Assembly: GCA_019022495.1 (NCBI GenBank)
Contig: JAFEKR010000008.1
Span: 1,302,001 to 1,366,000 of the forward strand
Direction of reading: 5' to 3'
Length of the DNA: 64,000 nucleotides
Source of the DNA: Epichloe hybrida
Taxonomy: Eukaryota; Ascomycota; Sordariomycetes; Hypocreales; Clavicipitaceae
Positions 12,973-25,579 of this stretch are shown here, piece after piece. The first letter of the stretch is position 1. Each line of letters opens with the position of its first letter. A program made the translations under genes and the position numbers. The notes under the pieces were generated by a model that worked only from the letters and a program-made list of their open reading frames with translations, was not told the origin of the DNA and did no database searches.

Positions 12973-13556
12973 GGGGTGCTTACGCTGCTTACTAACTACT
13001 AACCTAGCTAGACTCCTAACCTATAGGCTTGCTAGACTTATAGAAACATTAGAAAATATAAATAAGGCGTGACCTTATTGCTTATAATAAGTAGACCTAG
13101 TTAGCATACTACTCACGGGCTTTATAGGACTATTAGGTTCCTTAATAATATAATAAAGTTATATCTTCTTAAAACCCTAGAGGCTTAAATAGCCCTTATA
13201 GCGCTCTTGAAATAAACCATTAACTACACTAAGTAATATAACCTTAGGGCTTATAACTACACTATTATATATATAGTGCCCTTACTACTTAGTATCTAAA
13301 AACTTAGCTAAGAAGTTAGGTAGCTATAAGAACATAGCCTCTGCCCTACACTCCTTACTAATATAATTTACTTTTCTTAATAGGGCGTTAGTAGGGTTTA
13401 GCTTACCTGTATAATATTTAATTCTAAAATTAAATAAATAGAGCTTATCTAACGCTATTACTTACTTACTAGATAGCTTTAGCTTTATAGCTAGGTACTT
13501 ATAATTTAGATAGTCTATAATAACTGTAATCTAATAAGTTAAATACGTAAGGTAAT
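12973..13556 (-). pseudogene. Gypsy A fragment: RNase H to integrase linker
   Basis: A piece of Gypsy A isolated between the Gypsy B and Copia insertions. Minus-strand translation gives the RNase H end and linker (FRIKYYTGKLNPTNALLR, the family's RxxPGxxNxxADALSR motif). The GGGGT and GTAAT target duplications at its two ends tie it to the flanking Gypsy A pieces. Confidence 0.82.
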
Positions 13557-13868
13557 TGTTGGATTCACAGGGTATTGAATTCAATATAATACAGTCGTGA
13601 GCCCGAAGAATAGTATCATCATCGATTATCTATTCTAGGCTGCGTTATCTGTTGTCATGATTGATTTTTTTTAAGTTATAGGAAAAGAGAGGTAAAAAGC
13701 TAGAAGTTATAATACATAAAGGAAAAGGGGTTACGCGTTTGTGTCCCTATATTTCCTAGCTAATTAACATGCTAGGTTATAGGTTACGTGTGGGGTCCGC
13801 GCGCAGCCTAAGCTTCTACTAGGTAATTACGGCTGCGACGCATAATTAATATTACCTTTATTCTAACA
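13557..13868 (-). repeat. Copia 3' LTR (312 bp)
   Basis: Starts TGTTGGATTC and ends TTCTAACA. Full-length match to 20,066-20,377. In the first 120 or so aligned bases the 13 differences I count are all transitions. Confidence 0.93.
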
Positions 13869-14400
13869 CTAGAACTTCTCTCTTTTAATATGATTATTAA
13901 CGCGCGATATTAATCGCAGAAATAAAGAAGAAAGATAGATTAAGGATATAATTAATAGGGGATGTAAGGAAAAGAACTCATAGCCTATCTAGGCATATAG
14001 TTACTAATAAAAGGGAAATAATAATCTTACTTAGCTTATAAGCCTATATAAGAATAAGTAAGTCCTTCTAAATCCCTTCTTTTCCTTAAAATAACATATA
14101 TACTACACTATAGCGCGTATATAATATCTTCCTCCTCCTTAGTAACACCTTCCTCCTCCTATACACCGCCATTAATTTCTATAGTCTACTAGGAGGGCCT
14201 AGTAGGCTAGCGTAGTTATAGCTACTAGGGATATTAACTACAAGGGCATAGATCCCCTATATATTACTATCTTATCCCTATAGCTACCCTCCTAGAGAAT
14301 TACCTTTTTCCTCTTATCATATATGTGTTACGTGCGGGTAACCTATCCCTCTATCTAGATAGTTATCTAGTTAGTTAAGATAAAGCTCTTAAGGGCCTTA
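13869..14400. other. Copia 3' untranslated part
   Basis: Between the end of RNase H and the 3' LTR. It contains the polypurine tract (minus strand) beside the LTR. No gene seen. Confidence 0.5.
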
Positions 14401-17300
14401 TTAGGTAATGCCTTTATAAAGGCATTAGCTAGGTTATCCTCTCTGTTAATCTATTAGATCTTGTAGAGTTCTTAGCGTTTATATAACTATTAAAGGGCTA
14501 TAATATTAATTATTAGGCATTTCTCCTTTATTATACTAAGCTTAATAAGGCACTTATATAAGGAGTATAAATCCATATATATAATAACTAGGATCTTCGG
14601 GAGCTTTAGTTAGTTAGTAACTAAGTTTAGGGTAGTTATAATTATATAAGCTATATTAACACTAGCTACTATGCCATAGACTTCTAAGGTAAGTATGCTT
14701 TACGTAACTCTCTTACTCTTTATTAAGCTAAAGTGTATAATATTACCTTTAATTATAAACTTACTATTAGTGTAGTCTTTATTTACTAGAATAAGTATAT
14801 ATCCTAGTTATAAGAATAGGTCCTAGTTATTAGTAAAGGATCCATCTATAAAGGCAAAGAGCTTTGCCTTCTTAAGGTTAATTAGGATAAACATTAGACC
14901 TCTCTCTAGGTAATCTATCTACTACTTTAGGCAGTAATTAAGGGCTTTCACGTTCTCTAGGGTTAGCTCCTAGTATTATGCAGTAACAGATAAGTTAAAG
15001 CAAGCCTCTAGTTAGTAAATTAAGGTAATATAAGCGCCTCAGGCCCTTTGCTTAATATATTTGCGCTTTAAGTTAGTTATTAAAACTAACTCTAACTTAT
15101 TACTCTACCCTTTCTACTAGATCTTAATAGTATTATTCTCTAGTAAGATAATACTACTATTAAACATAAGGGGGCAGTCCTAAGTTAGGAATTACTTTAG
15201 CTTTATATTAAAGCCTACTATAGCAAGCTAGGTCTCTTCCTTCTTAGAGAACTTCTTGTCTAAGAGGCTAATTATATTATTAGTCTATATTTTAACATAG
15301 GCAAAGTTAGGGCTTTCCTTCGTAGTCACAAGCAAGTAGGGATTATACGTAAAGGTTTCTATCTAGAGGTTCTCTCTATAATGCTTATAATATATAACCT
15401 ACTAGTATATTCCTACCTTTACAAGCCTATAGAGAGGTTTTATAACCCTTAAGATTATACTAGGCAGGTAGAGATACTATATCTGAATTAGTAAGCGCGC
15501 TAGGATTAGCCACTCTAGCAATATACAGGCCTATATATAAGCCTAATAGATATCTCTTAGCTAGATAAGGAATTTCCTTAATCTTACTAATAGGGCTATC
15601 ACAAGAATAAGACATTAGCTTGTGTATTAAATCATTAGGGCCTGTGTGAGAATAGCCTGTTTCCCTTTATCCTTACACCCTTAGATCATAAGGCATAACT
15701 TTTCGTAGGGTTCTATTATCTTGCCCTTAATCTTATTAATAATCTAGGAATTAAAGATTTAAATTCCACTATGTTCTTCCTTATTAAATATAATAAATTT
15801 AAACATACCTTACTTAATTAGAGCGTTAATTTCCGCTTTTATTAATAGCTTAAAAGGTTTGCTAGGGGTCTTAATAATTCCTTCCTTACATAGCTTAATT
15901 ATAAGAGCTAGGTTACTATATTCTTTTACTAATAGGAAGGTATTAGTACCTTAAGGTATTACAGGAGGGTTTTTCTATAGCCTTCCGCGTCCTTGCTTTA
16001 ATAGTATTAGCAGTATTATATTCTTATTACAAGCCTCTTACCCTTTTTCTCCTTCCTTTTTACTAGGCTTCGCTATCTTCTTTACACTAGGATTATTATA
16101 GTAAGGCTTAATAGATATTAACCTAAAGGTCTTTAGGCCTCTAGGCATATTAAGCATATAGCTTTCTCTAGTAATTACTAGTAGCTTATATAGACCTACC
16201 TATCCCTTACCTTCTTACTAGACCTTAACCTTTAATCTAAGTAATAGGCTAAGGGTCTTTAAGGTGTCTAAGCTATTATATTTAGCAAGGGCCTTATTAA
16301 CCTTCTAGATAGTATAGAGTCTCTTAATCTCTTTAGTAGCCTTCTATACTATAATCACATACTATATAATATTAGGTAATAGCAGGGACTTATTTATTAT
16401 TTATAAGTAAGCTCTAAAGATAAGGAGGGTTAGGATAAGGCTATTAGGGCCTATGGTGTTATTTAAGGCCTTAATTACTATTTAAAGGGCAACAGGTTCT
16501 AGTGTTATAGGGTATTTGCGTCTAATTATATTATAGGCTCTTTAGAGTAGCCTATAATACCTTTTAACCTTTCCTATACTATAGTATGCCTTAATAGGGA
16601 CTTCCTTAATTAAAATTAACATTAAAGCTATAAATTATCTAAATTCATTACTATAGAAGTTCGTTCTAGCATCTGTGATAATAAAGTCTAGGGGGCCTAG
16701 GTAAGCATTAATCTAGTATATTTAGAGAGCTTCCTAGGTTGTTTTCATAGAGATATTATTAAGGAATTTCGCTATGTTAAACGCTATAGCTATATCTATA
16801 GCGTAAAGTGTAAGGCAGTTACTATCTAGGTAAAAGATATCTACTATTACTTTATAATTAAAGCTACACTTATCCTTAAGGGTAAACTTAAAGTAATTAG
16901 GGCTATTTACGTGTATTTAGCATTAGTAGCAGATTCTTATTAGCTCCCTAATAGCTTTAATATTAATATTATGCCCTAATCTACAAAGAACCTTATGTAA
17001 ACATTAGATTAATAGATATCCAAAGCGGTAATGTAATCACTATAGCTTACCTTCTATAAGGTAGCTCTAAGCAACTACTTCTTTTTTTTATATAAGAAGC
17101 ATCTAGGCGTGGCCTTATTTACATATAATAGGCACTTTAATGTTTCCTTATTGTAGTATGTTCTTAGAGATATTAAAGTTAATCTTTAGATAGTCTATAT
17201 TATTAAGGGACAAGAGAAATAGAGTATTTATAGGGATAACCTAAAAGAGAATATTTCTAAAGGGAGTAGGCATATTAGCTACTCTAAGCGTAATAATTAG
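14400..17300 (-). pseudogene. Copia pol: integrase, reverse transcriptase, RNase H
   Basis: On the minus strand, in coding order: integrase core (FIITDAxTNFYSNEF near 16,690, KEVPIKAYYSIGK near 16,600), reverse transcriptase (about 15,830-15,150, with KPLYRLVKVGIYWW, the family's KPLYGxxEAGxHW motif, and the TDD box seen as TNN near 15,270), and RNase H (about 14,900-14,420, with FAFIDGSFTNN, a YIDLYSLYKCLIKL stretch equivalent to TDSxSLYExLVKL, and INREDNLANAFIK equivalent to DNPADAxTK). RIP stops throughout. Confidence 0.87.
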
Positions 17301-19700
17301 GTCTCCCGCGCTAAATCTAACTAATGCCTTTTTCTCTATTAATTCATTAAGCTATAATATAGGTATCTAATGTTGTAAAGCAAGAAATTAAGGGTGCCTT
17401 ACTGTAGAGAACTTTACAGCTCCTGTATTAGGCATAATCCCTTAGAATATTGCATAGGAATAGCGATCTTCTAATATAAACGTTGCTAGGGCTTTATTCA
17501 TAAGTTCTTACTAAAAGGGGTTTTCTTTACTTAGACTATAATAAGCTACTTACCTTATTAGGAATTAAACTATTCTTTTGCTATTAATCTAGGTTCTATA
17601 AGTAAAGAAGCTCATAGGTACTAGCCTATCTATATCATTAGGGCTGTTATCAAATCTAATACTCTTTATATACTAAGCGATTTTATTATTAATAGGGGCT
17701 GGAGACTTGTAGTCTCCTTTATACTATATAAGAAACAAATAATATAAGTTATTAGTTAAATCTATAAGATAGTAGTTCTTAAAGTGTTAAAATGCCTTCT
17801 TATAGTTCTCTTTAGGGTACCTAGATAACTAGCATCTTTCCTTACCATATATATAGCACTTCTTTATATAGGGAGTACCTCCTCTTCCTTATGGTTTTAA
17901 GGGGTATTAGGTCTCTTTTCTATTCCTATTATATCTTTAGTTAGTCTAGAATTATTCTAGGGTTATAGCTTTAGTTAGGAACTATTAATAGTTCTTCTTC
18001 TCTTCCTTAATAAGACAAAGGGTCATTCTAATCCATTTACAGAACTCTTATAGTCTGTCTAGTAGATTTATAATTACTCCTCTACACTTTAGAATACCAT
18101 AATAGGCTCTAATAAGTTAATTTCGGAGTGCCCTTTTAGTTTAGCTTACTTTAGGCACTGCTTATTATAAGATAGCTAGTCTTTCTATAAGTTTATTAAA
18201 GTATTTAATTATTAACTTAGTTAGGTTATTATTTACTATTCCTTATAGGGAAGTGTTATTCCACTCTAGCAGATATCTTTGCTATATATCCTTGGTTTTA
18301 AATTATTCTTTTATATAGCTAATAAGCATAAGAAGATCTTATAGTTATCTAGGTTTAGAGAGGTGGTTTACATAGTATTATAATACTTTACCTTTAAGCA
18401 TAACCTTAAAAGCATAACTAGCTTATTTAGGCTAGATATTAAGTAACTTACACTTTCTACGGAATATCTAAAGCTTTAATTTAAGGATATTATAGTTATT
18501 AGCGCTATAGAGTTATTCTTTAGGGTATACCTTAGATAGGTTAATAATTTGCTTTAGCAAAGGTCTCTAGGTTTATAGGGGTTCTCTAGGTGTTTCCCTT
18601 TATATCTATAGAAGGGGTAGTAAAGTCTTTAGGAAGTAAGAGGGTAGCTTTATAGGTAGCACCCTTAGGGCTTGTTATTCCCTCTAATCCTTCTCTTCCT
18701 TATATTAGGAAGGAGGAATTATAGCTCTTTAAGCTGTACTAATAGGTATACTACTAGCCCTAGATAGCATAGGTTACCTCTATTAGTAACTCTCCTACTT
18801 AGGGGTATTATTAGTAGTGTTACTAGGGTAATACTACTAACTTGCCTCTAGTAAAGGTATAGGCAGGGGAGTTACCTATAGATGCTTACAAATAGTATCC
18901 TTAGGTAGTCTTAACTCTAGGTTAATTAACCTTCCTAGGGGAGATTAACTAGGCCTTCCTAGAGGGGATTAGTTTAGTTTTCCTAGGGGAGTCTAGCTTA
19001 TTAATCCTTTTAATAGTAATTATACTAATAAATAGGGTAATAGGGTAGGTTACCTAGTTCTAACATTACTGTTATTTAGTAGATTATAGAAGAACTCTTT
19101 ATTTTATAGGTTCTTTTAGAAGCCTATATACTTCTTCCTAGCCTCTTTAATTTCTTTAAGAGTCTAAAATCTAAATTCTTCTTAGTTTGCTACTTCTTTA
19201 AGGTTATTTACTATCTTTATGCCTCTTCTAACAGTTATATACACTCCGTTATAAAGAAGATAGTCTTGGAGTCCGTTCTATAAAAGGTCTCTCCCTTCCG
19301 CGAACTTATCCCTTAACTATTCGTAGAAGTTATTACTAAATTCAGAGAATAGTGTTCTTTTAAATAACCCTTGCTCCTTATATTATTCGGTCTTTATAAG
19401 GATATAAAGACTGATTTCCTTAGGTGTTTTTATCTCTTTATATTCAGAACCTCCTATTTATTAGAGTAGTTCTTTTATAATATGTTATTTAAGCCTTACA
19501 GAGATATAGGGGTATAGGTTAGTGTAGATAGGGGTTTTTCCTTTATCTAGGTATTTATTATTATCTCCTGTTTTAATGCCTTCTATAGCATTATTATAGC
19601 TATTAGTCTCGCTAGGAACTCTGAATTAACTAGAGGTCCCAGACAGTCTAGCTACATCTAACATTATAATTAATTAAGGGAGGCAGATCTTATAATATAA
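17300..19700 (-). pseudogene. Copia gag with zinc knuckle
   Basis: A CCHC-type nucleic-acid-binding knuckle is seen on the minus strand at 17,826-17,862 (KKCYIYGKERC, where Y stands for an RIP-mutated Cys and the family motif is KCxxCGKxGC). Upstream towards 19,700 is the rest of gag, not resolved into domains. 19,700-20,065 is the leader with the primer-binding region. Confidence 0.7.
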
Positions 19701-20065
19701 GAAGATAAGGGGTATAACTATGATTCTATAATGTATTTCGTGTTTTGGATATGAAGGATCGCGAGGTGAGGCGGTTAACTTTAAATGCGTAATAGAACAC
19801 ATAATAAAGAAAGACAAGGGGATAGCTTAGCTACTAGCGTTAAACCTTTCTTTATTATTTTAGAGTCTGTATAGATATAGATATTAATACTAAAGTAAGA
19901 AGAGAGCTATATTATACCTTTCCGTTAGCATAACTTATTATTAAACGTAGCCCTCCTATTTTATAGGGCAAGTTATTGTTAGATAAGCTGCCTCTTCTAA
20001 TTAACCTTGCTAATCTGCGGTGTTCGAAGACTACGTAGTTATCTGTGAAGGTAACCACTAATTAG

Positions 20066-20377
20066 TGTTAGATTCATAGGGTATTAAATTCAATGTAATA
20101 CAGTCGTAAGCCCGAAGAATAGTATTATCATTGATTATCTATTCTAGGCTACGTTATCTATTGTCACAATTGATTTTTTTTGAGTTGTAGGAAAAGAGAG
20201 GTAAAAAGCTAGAAGTTATAATACATAAAGGAAAAGGGGTTACGCATTTGTGTCCCTATATTTCCTAGCTAATTAACGTACTAGGTTATAGGTCACGTGT
20301 GGGGTCCGCGCGCGGCCTAAGCTTCTGCCAGGTAATTGCGGCTGCGACGCGCGATTGATATCACCTTTGTTCCAACA
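20066..20377 (-). repeat. Copia 5' LTR (312 bp)
   Basis: Starts TGTTAGATTC and ends TTCCAACA. It is less mutated than its partner and keeps a GC-rich block with an intact CACGTG at 20,294-20,299 and GGGGTCCGCGCGCGG after it. The adjoining internal sequence is shared with the copy at 63,567. Confidence 0.93.
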
Positions 20378-21703
20378 GTAATATCTCTAGGCTTAAAACG
20401 CCTCTTAGATTACTAATAACTTAGCGTCTAGGGTTAAGTAGTAAAGTTTAACATTAGTTAACTTCCTTAAAAAATACACTACTAGGTGCTAGTTACCTAG
20501 CACTAATATTATAAGTATAGCTCTAATTATGTAACTAGATATGTTTGTCTTTACTCTTAGTAAATAAAGTGGGTTAAAGTGCACTAAGATTAGTGCCTCC
20601 TAGAACTTCTTTTAGAGTTCTCTAAATACTATAAGTTTACTAGGCTTTAGCTTAAACTCTACTAGTTAAATACCCTTTAGATAGTTTATTAGCAGGACTA
20701 CTACCTTACTATACTATTTTATAAAGTATTAGTAAAACCCTATAAACCTAAGGAATAATTAAATATTAAACACATTACTAGGTATTAGCTAGGTTATAAT
20801 AGCTTCGACCCGCAACAGTTCTATCTTAATACCCTTCTTAGATATAATAAAACCTAGGAACTTTGCCTTTATAACCAAAAATTAGTACTTTTTAAGGTTA
20901 ATATAAAGGTTAGTGTCCTAAAGTCACCCTAGCACTCTTTTAACATACTCTATGTATCTTATAGGGTTACTACTATATATTAGGGTATTATTAAGGTAAA
21001 TAATATAGAATTTATCCACAAGCCCCTTAAGAGCATTATTAATATATTCCTAAAAAGTAGCTAGCGTATTTACTAACCTAAATAGTATCATAAGATATTT
21101 AAAGTGCCTATAGCGGCAACGGAATACTATCTTCCACTCATTACCCTTACGGATATATAGCTAGTAGTATGCCTCTTAAAGATCTAGTAACATAAAAATC
21201 TTTATACTTACTAATTAATTAAGGATTTCAGAGATTAGCAGTAAAGGGGCCCTATTTTTAATAGTAATCCTATTAAGGCCCCTGTAATCTATATAAAGCC
21301 TTAATTTCCCTGATTTTTTCGGAACGAATAAAATCAGGGCTCCTACTAGGCTTATTAATCTTCTAATCCACCCTTTCTCCTACGCACTCGCTAAGTACTC
21401 CCTAAGTACTTCTAGCTCTTTTTTAGCTAGGTTATATATAGGTCCCTAGGGTAGTTATTTTCCCTCTTCTAATTTAATTACATAAGTATAACTACCTAAT
21501 TCCAAGAGCTTACTAGCTAGCTCCTTTAAAAACATATCTATAAATTCCGCGTACTCTTCTAGAATTTACTATAGGGGTGTATTACTATCTATCTCTTATA
21601 TAAGCGCTACTAATTCTTTATGAAACACTACCTAGAGTACTATTACACTTCTTAGTTTTTTCTTCTTTAACACGTAAGTATATTTTACTACTATTACTAT
21701 AAC
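20378..21703 (-). pseudogene. Gypsy A reverse transcriptase
   Basis: Textbook Ty3/Gypsy reverse transcriptase on the minus strand. It shows [17 protein letters not shown] at about 21,300, the ILFRLVNTLATF region (family MPFGLxNAPATF) at about 21,080, and YLDD mutated to YLNN at about 20,985-21,012. FLGFIISKKGI at about 20,860 leads into the RNase H start near 20,500. The hAT insertion at 21,704 splits it from protease, the Copia at 20,377 from RNase H. Confidence 0.9.
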
Positions 21704-21710
21704 CAGAGCA

Positions 21711-21852
21711 TTGTTGTATTGTATTGTATTGTATTTTTTGGCCCTTCGATGTATTGTATTGTATTGTATTGCCCTATGTATTGTATTGTGTATTGTATTG
21801 TATTAAAAATACAATACAATACAATACAATACATACAATACAATGTATTGTT
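21711..21852. repeat. Left subterminal TATTG pentamer array of the hAT
   Basis: Runs of GTATT/TTGTA (three runs, separated by TTTTTGGCCCTTCGA and GCCCTAT), then an inverted run of ATACA. The inner part (about 21,787-21,830) can fold into a hairpin with a stem of about 20 bp and a short A-rich loop. CA and TG steps are intact, unlike the surrounding RIP-damaged DNA. Confidence 0.85.
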
Positions 21853-22858
21853 AGGGAAAAATATAAGTGAGGTATTATATAAATTCATTATATAGTAGAT
21901 TTTTTAAATAATCTAATTATAGTATTCTTATTTTTATATATAATTTAGTTATTTATTTAAAAATCTATTAAGTTTTAGCTTATTTAGAAAAGTAAGCTTA
22001 TTTAAAATATATAATATCTTAGTAATATTCTTTTATATCTATTTTAAAAAATGATTTTTTCTTAATATATTAAGGGTCTTTTTATTCTTATATCTATTTT
22101 CTTTGATTTATTATAATTATTTATTATATAAAAATACATTATAATACAATATAATATAATACATTACAATACATTACAATATAATACAATGTATTATTAA
22201 AAAAGTAAGGTAGTATATATACTTATTATATAGTAGATTTTTAATATAATCTAAATAAGATATCCTTAAATGTTTATACTATTTAGGGATTTAGTTATAG
22301 AATTATAAAGTTTTAGCTAATTTAGACTATTAAGCTATATATATATATAGGGTAGCTATAAATAGTATTATCTAAACTTAACTTATAGTAATATTTATTC
22401 TTTATATTTTAAAGGTTATCCTATCTTTCTAGCTTTTTTATAGGATTTACTATGCATTTTAATATAGTATTTTTGCTTTAAATATAATATTTACCTTAAA
22501 GAAATAATTTATAATTCTAAATAAATAAGATTAAAACTCTAATAAAAATATACTTATATATATAAGGAATTTATTATAAAGAGAAAATTAAAATTTATTT
22601 AATAAATGCTTCTTTTACTATTAAGCTATTTTATTATAATTATAATAAATTATATTAGCTTTTAACCTTTTTTAAACTAAAAGAAAAGGAAAAAACCTAG
22701 GAAAAGCTTATAAAGAAAAGGTAAAATATTATATAAAGAATAATCATAATATATATACTATTTTTTTAATATTAAGTAAATAAATAAATAAGCTTTAAAA
22801 GTAAGTTTAACTATTTATACTACTTTTAGCTTACTTACTTAGTTATATAGTGTTTCTT

Positions 22859-23165
22859 AAAGTAGGTCTAAAAGTGGGTCCTGTCAAACACTAAAAACCA
22901 AGTATAATCCCTTTCTATAGTTATATAACTTTAGCTAAGAAGAGGAGGATACATAAAAGTGGGTCTAAAAGTGGGTCCTATTAGTTATACTATAAGCCTA
23001 GTATTATCTCTTTACTTAGTTATATAATTCTAGCTAAAAAGAAATATATATACAAAAGTGGGTCTAAAAGTGGGTCCTATTAGTTATACTATAAATATAA
23101 TAATCTCTTTACTTAGTTATGTAATTTTAGTTAAAAAGAGAGAAATATACTAAAGTAAGTCTTAT
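22859..23165. repeat. Tandem repeat of about 98 bp inside the hAT, three units plus a partial
   Basis: Units start at 22,859, 22,956, 23,055 and 23,152 (spacing 97, 99, 97). Each opens with a doubled short motif (AAAGTGGGTCT then AAAAGTGGGTCC) and continues with a stretch containing TTAGTTATAT. The motif is partly eroded in the first and last units. Confidence 0.85.
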
Positions 23166-23430
23166 AGTTATATTAGGACTTACTTTCTATTAGTATAAAA
23201 TTATAAATAGTATAATATTAAAAACATAAAAAAGAAAGGAATTTTATTTTATTAATATTTTAAAAAACCTTTGAATACTAAATAATTAATAAGTCTAGCT
23301 TTTTCTATAGTAATTTACTTATAAATACTTATATTTATATTATATTCATTTATTACTTATTTATTTTTAATTAAACTTTAACACTAATAATATTTTAAGT
23401 TATATAAGCTATAGAAGTAATATATATATA

Positions 23431-23500
23431 TAAGCTATTATAAGCTATTATAAGCTATTATAAGCTATTATAAGCTATTATAAGCTATTATAAGCTATTA
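23431..23500. repeat. Seven perfect copies of a 10-bp repeat
   Basis: TAAGCTATTA is repeated seven times without a mismatch, inside the hAT near its right array. Perfect identity in otherwise decayed DNA points to recent slippage expansion. Confidence 0.95.
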
Positions 23501-23564
23501 TATATTATACTATATATACCTTATAATTAAGGAATTTACTTAAAACTAAAAAAAAGAAAAAAAA

Positions 23565-23711
23565 ATACAAAACAATACAAATAATACATGTATTGTATTG
23601 TATTGTAAAATTTTGGATGTATTGTATTGTGTAATGTATTGTATTGTATTGTATTGTCAATACAATACAATACAATACACAATACATCAAATGTATTGTA
23701 TTGTATTGCAA
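23565..23711. repeat. Right subterminal TATTG pentamer array of the hAT
   Basis: Mirror of the left array. A near-perfect hairpin spans about 23,636-23,680: four to five GTATT units, a 2-base centre, then four to five AATAC units. Further GTATT runs lie on each side. CA/TG steps are intact. Confidence 0.85.
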
Positions 23712-23726
23712 TGCTCTGACTATAAC

Positions 23727-25579
23727 TACACTGTAACTTAGGTTATTACTTATTACATTGCCTATTAGTGAATTTTTATTAGTATTTTCTTCTATTACCT
23801 CTAGGTTAACTATCTTAATCTTTAGTAACGCTAGTAATAGCGTAATAGAAGACTGCTTTACTACCTTATAAAGTTATTACTTACCTATAGTAAAAGTAAT
23901 ATAATCCTAGGTTATTAGAAACCTCTAGAAACCTTACTTCTAGTCTATTACTATAGGTTTATATTCTAGGGTCTAGTCTATCCCTAGGAGCATTCCCTCT
24001 CCTATATTAGTAATATAGTAGCTAACTTAGCAAACCTTTATATAGCCTATGCTATCTTTTACCTTAACTAGTTTATATAGGATTCCCTAGTGTAGGATCT
24101 TATCCTTACTTACGCTTTCTAGTATTATCTCTATTTTTTCTATATTCTTCTAATCCTATTTTAATAATAATTTAGGGTAAATTATTAAATATTCCACGCC
24201 TATATTAAATAGCGCTAGCACTGCTAACTAGCGGTTATCTTACTATAAGGACACTTATATTCTTATTCTCTTATCTATAGGTTTTTTTATAGTAAGACTA
24301 TTATCCTAGGCCTAAGCTAAACTAATTAGAATCTTATTTAGGTCTAAGGTTTTATTACTACTATTCTTATACTTCTTAGTAATATACCTATTACTTTTAT
24401 AGATTAAGTAGTCTACTATATTATATCTATTTACACTATATCTAGGACTACTATATTTAAAGCACTTAAATAGTCTCCGGCCTATACTAGGTTACTATAA
24501 GCTTTACTATAAGTTATTTATAAGGAAGCTAAAGCATTATTTCTTATTACTCCTACTCTCCTTATTATAGTTTCTATTATAATTACTTAATATAAATATT
24601 ATTATAACTTTAGCCTTTTTTCCTTAACCCTATAGGTAACTCTAAGATATTAGGAACTCTTAGCTAACTATATACTTCCTTATAGTATTATTTAAGCTAT
24701 TTAGAAAAATTACTATTCTTAAGCATATAGGGATTTAGTTAAGTAATTCCACTTCTACCTTTATCTAAAGTCTTAGGAAAGATTAAAAAGACTAATTACT
24801 CTTTTACCTAAGATTTAGTAATATCCTAGTAGCTTCTAAGCATTATATATCTTTATCTATTACTCTAGTGTTTAGCTAGGATATAAATCTATCCTAGGTA
24901 TAAGCTAAGTAGTTAACTAACCTATTTACTATTATATAATATATTTACTATTACTTTATATTATTAGCTAAGTAGCTACTAGTATATACTACCTTCGTTT
25001 TATTATCCTAAAAGGTTCTTAGGTCTAGCTTAAATAGCATATTTAAATCTACTAGGTACGCCTATAGATTCTTATAGGTATTACCTTTATATATAAGTAC
25101 CTTATACTATATCTTAATAAAGCTTTATAGGTATATATTTACTATAAACTTAGTGTTAGGCAGGAAGTCTAGGAATAAGGGAGTTCTCTATGTGTTTATC
25201 TAAGGGGTAATTATAAGTCCTTTGCCTAATCTAGCTAATTATAGGTTTACTTTTATTTCCTTAAGCTATACTTCTATATCTAAGATCTCCTTTCTTATAT
25301 AAGTATTTTATAGCTTAGCTTATATAACCTTATATTACCTCTATAGCTTATCTAGATTATTATTATTACTAGATTTAGCGTTATTATATTAGTTAGGTAG
25401 TGTTTACTATACCCTCTTATATTTTATAGTTAAGGTATTCTAGTTACTACCTAGGTGCTATAAAGTTAGGGCTTCCTTACTAGGTAGTGTAAGTGTATTT
25501 TAGGTAAATATTCTATAGCTCCTTTATATTTAAATCTAGCTAATAGTCTATTTTCCCTAAAGGGTTTAAGAGTTTAACT
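23727..25579 (-). pseudogene. Gypsy A gag and protease
   Basis: Minus-strand reading shows a CCHC zinc knuckle (FKCFKYSSPRYSVNRY) at about 24,465-24,420 at the end of gag. A retropepsin follows, whose active site LFDTG has become LFNIG at about 24,192-24,225 (both changes are RIP-type), then YxIIYPKLL. The frame runs on to a protease/RT linker up to the hAT insertion. The same features occur at 61,980-62,270 in the sister copy. Confidence 0.82.

Larger units (their letters stand above)
13557..20377 (-). mobile_element. Complete Ty1/Copia retrotransposon (6.8 kb)
   Basis: Bounded by two 312-bp LTRs and flanked by the perfect duplication GTAAT (13,552-13,556 and 20,378-20,382). On the minus strand the order is gag with zinc knuckle, integrase, reverse transcriptase, RNase H. 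Integrase before reverse transcriptase is the Copia order. A purine tract (AAAAGAGAGAAG on the minus strand) sits just before the 3' LTR at 13,875-13,890. It is inserted in Gypsy A pol. A second copy, on the plus strand, starts at 63,260. Confidence 0.93.
21704..23718. mobile_element. hAT-type DNA transposon, 2,015 bp, without recognisable transposase
   Basis: Ends are the perfect 10-bp inverted repeat CAGAGCATTG, flanked by the perfect 8-bp duplication ACTATAAC (21,696-21,703 and 23,719-23,726). The 8-bp duplication and CAG-type ends are the hAT signature. The empty site is visible in the sister Gypsy A copy at 62,722-62,729. Next to each end are arrays of the pentamer TATTG/CAATA arranged as inverted repeats. 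The interior is AT-rich, with a tandem repeat of about 98 bp and a decamer repeat. I find no hAT transposase, so it is probably non-autonomous or too degraded. Confidence 0.87.

Noticed and set aside
23431..23500. Regular 10-bp direct repeats considered as a CRISPR-like array
   Set aside because: No spacers, perfect head-to-tail units, eukaryotic transposon context. Simple slippage repeat.
21697..23711. Open frames at 21,697-21,888 and 23,505-23,711 rich in QYNTIQY-like repeats
   Set aside because: They are translations of the TATTG pentamer arrays at the hAT ends and are not genes.
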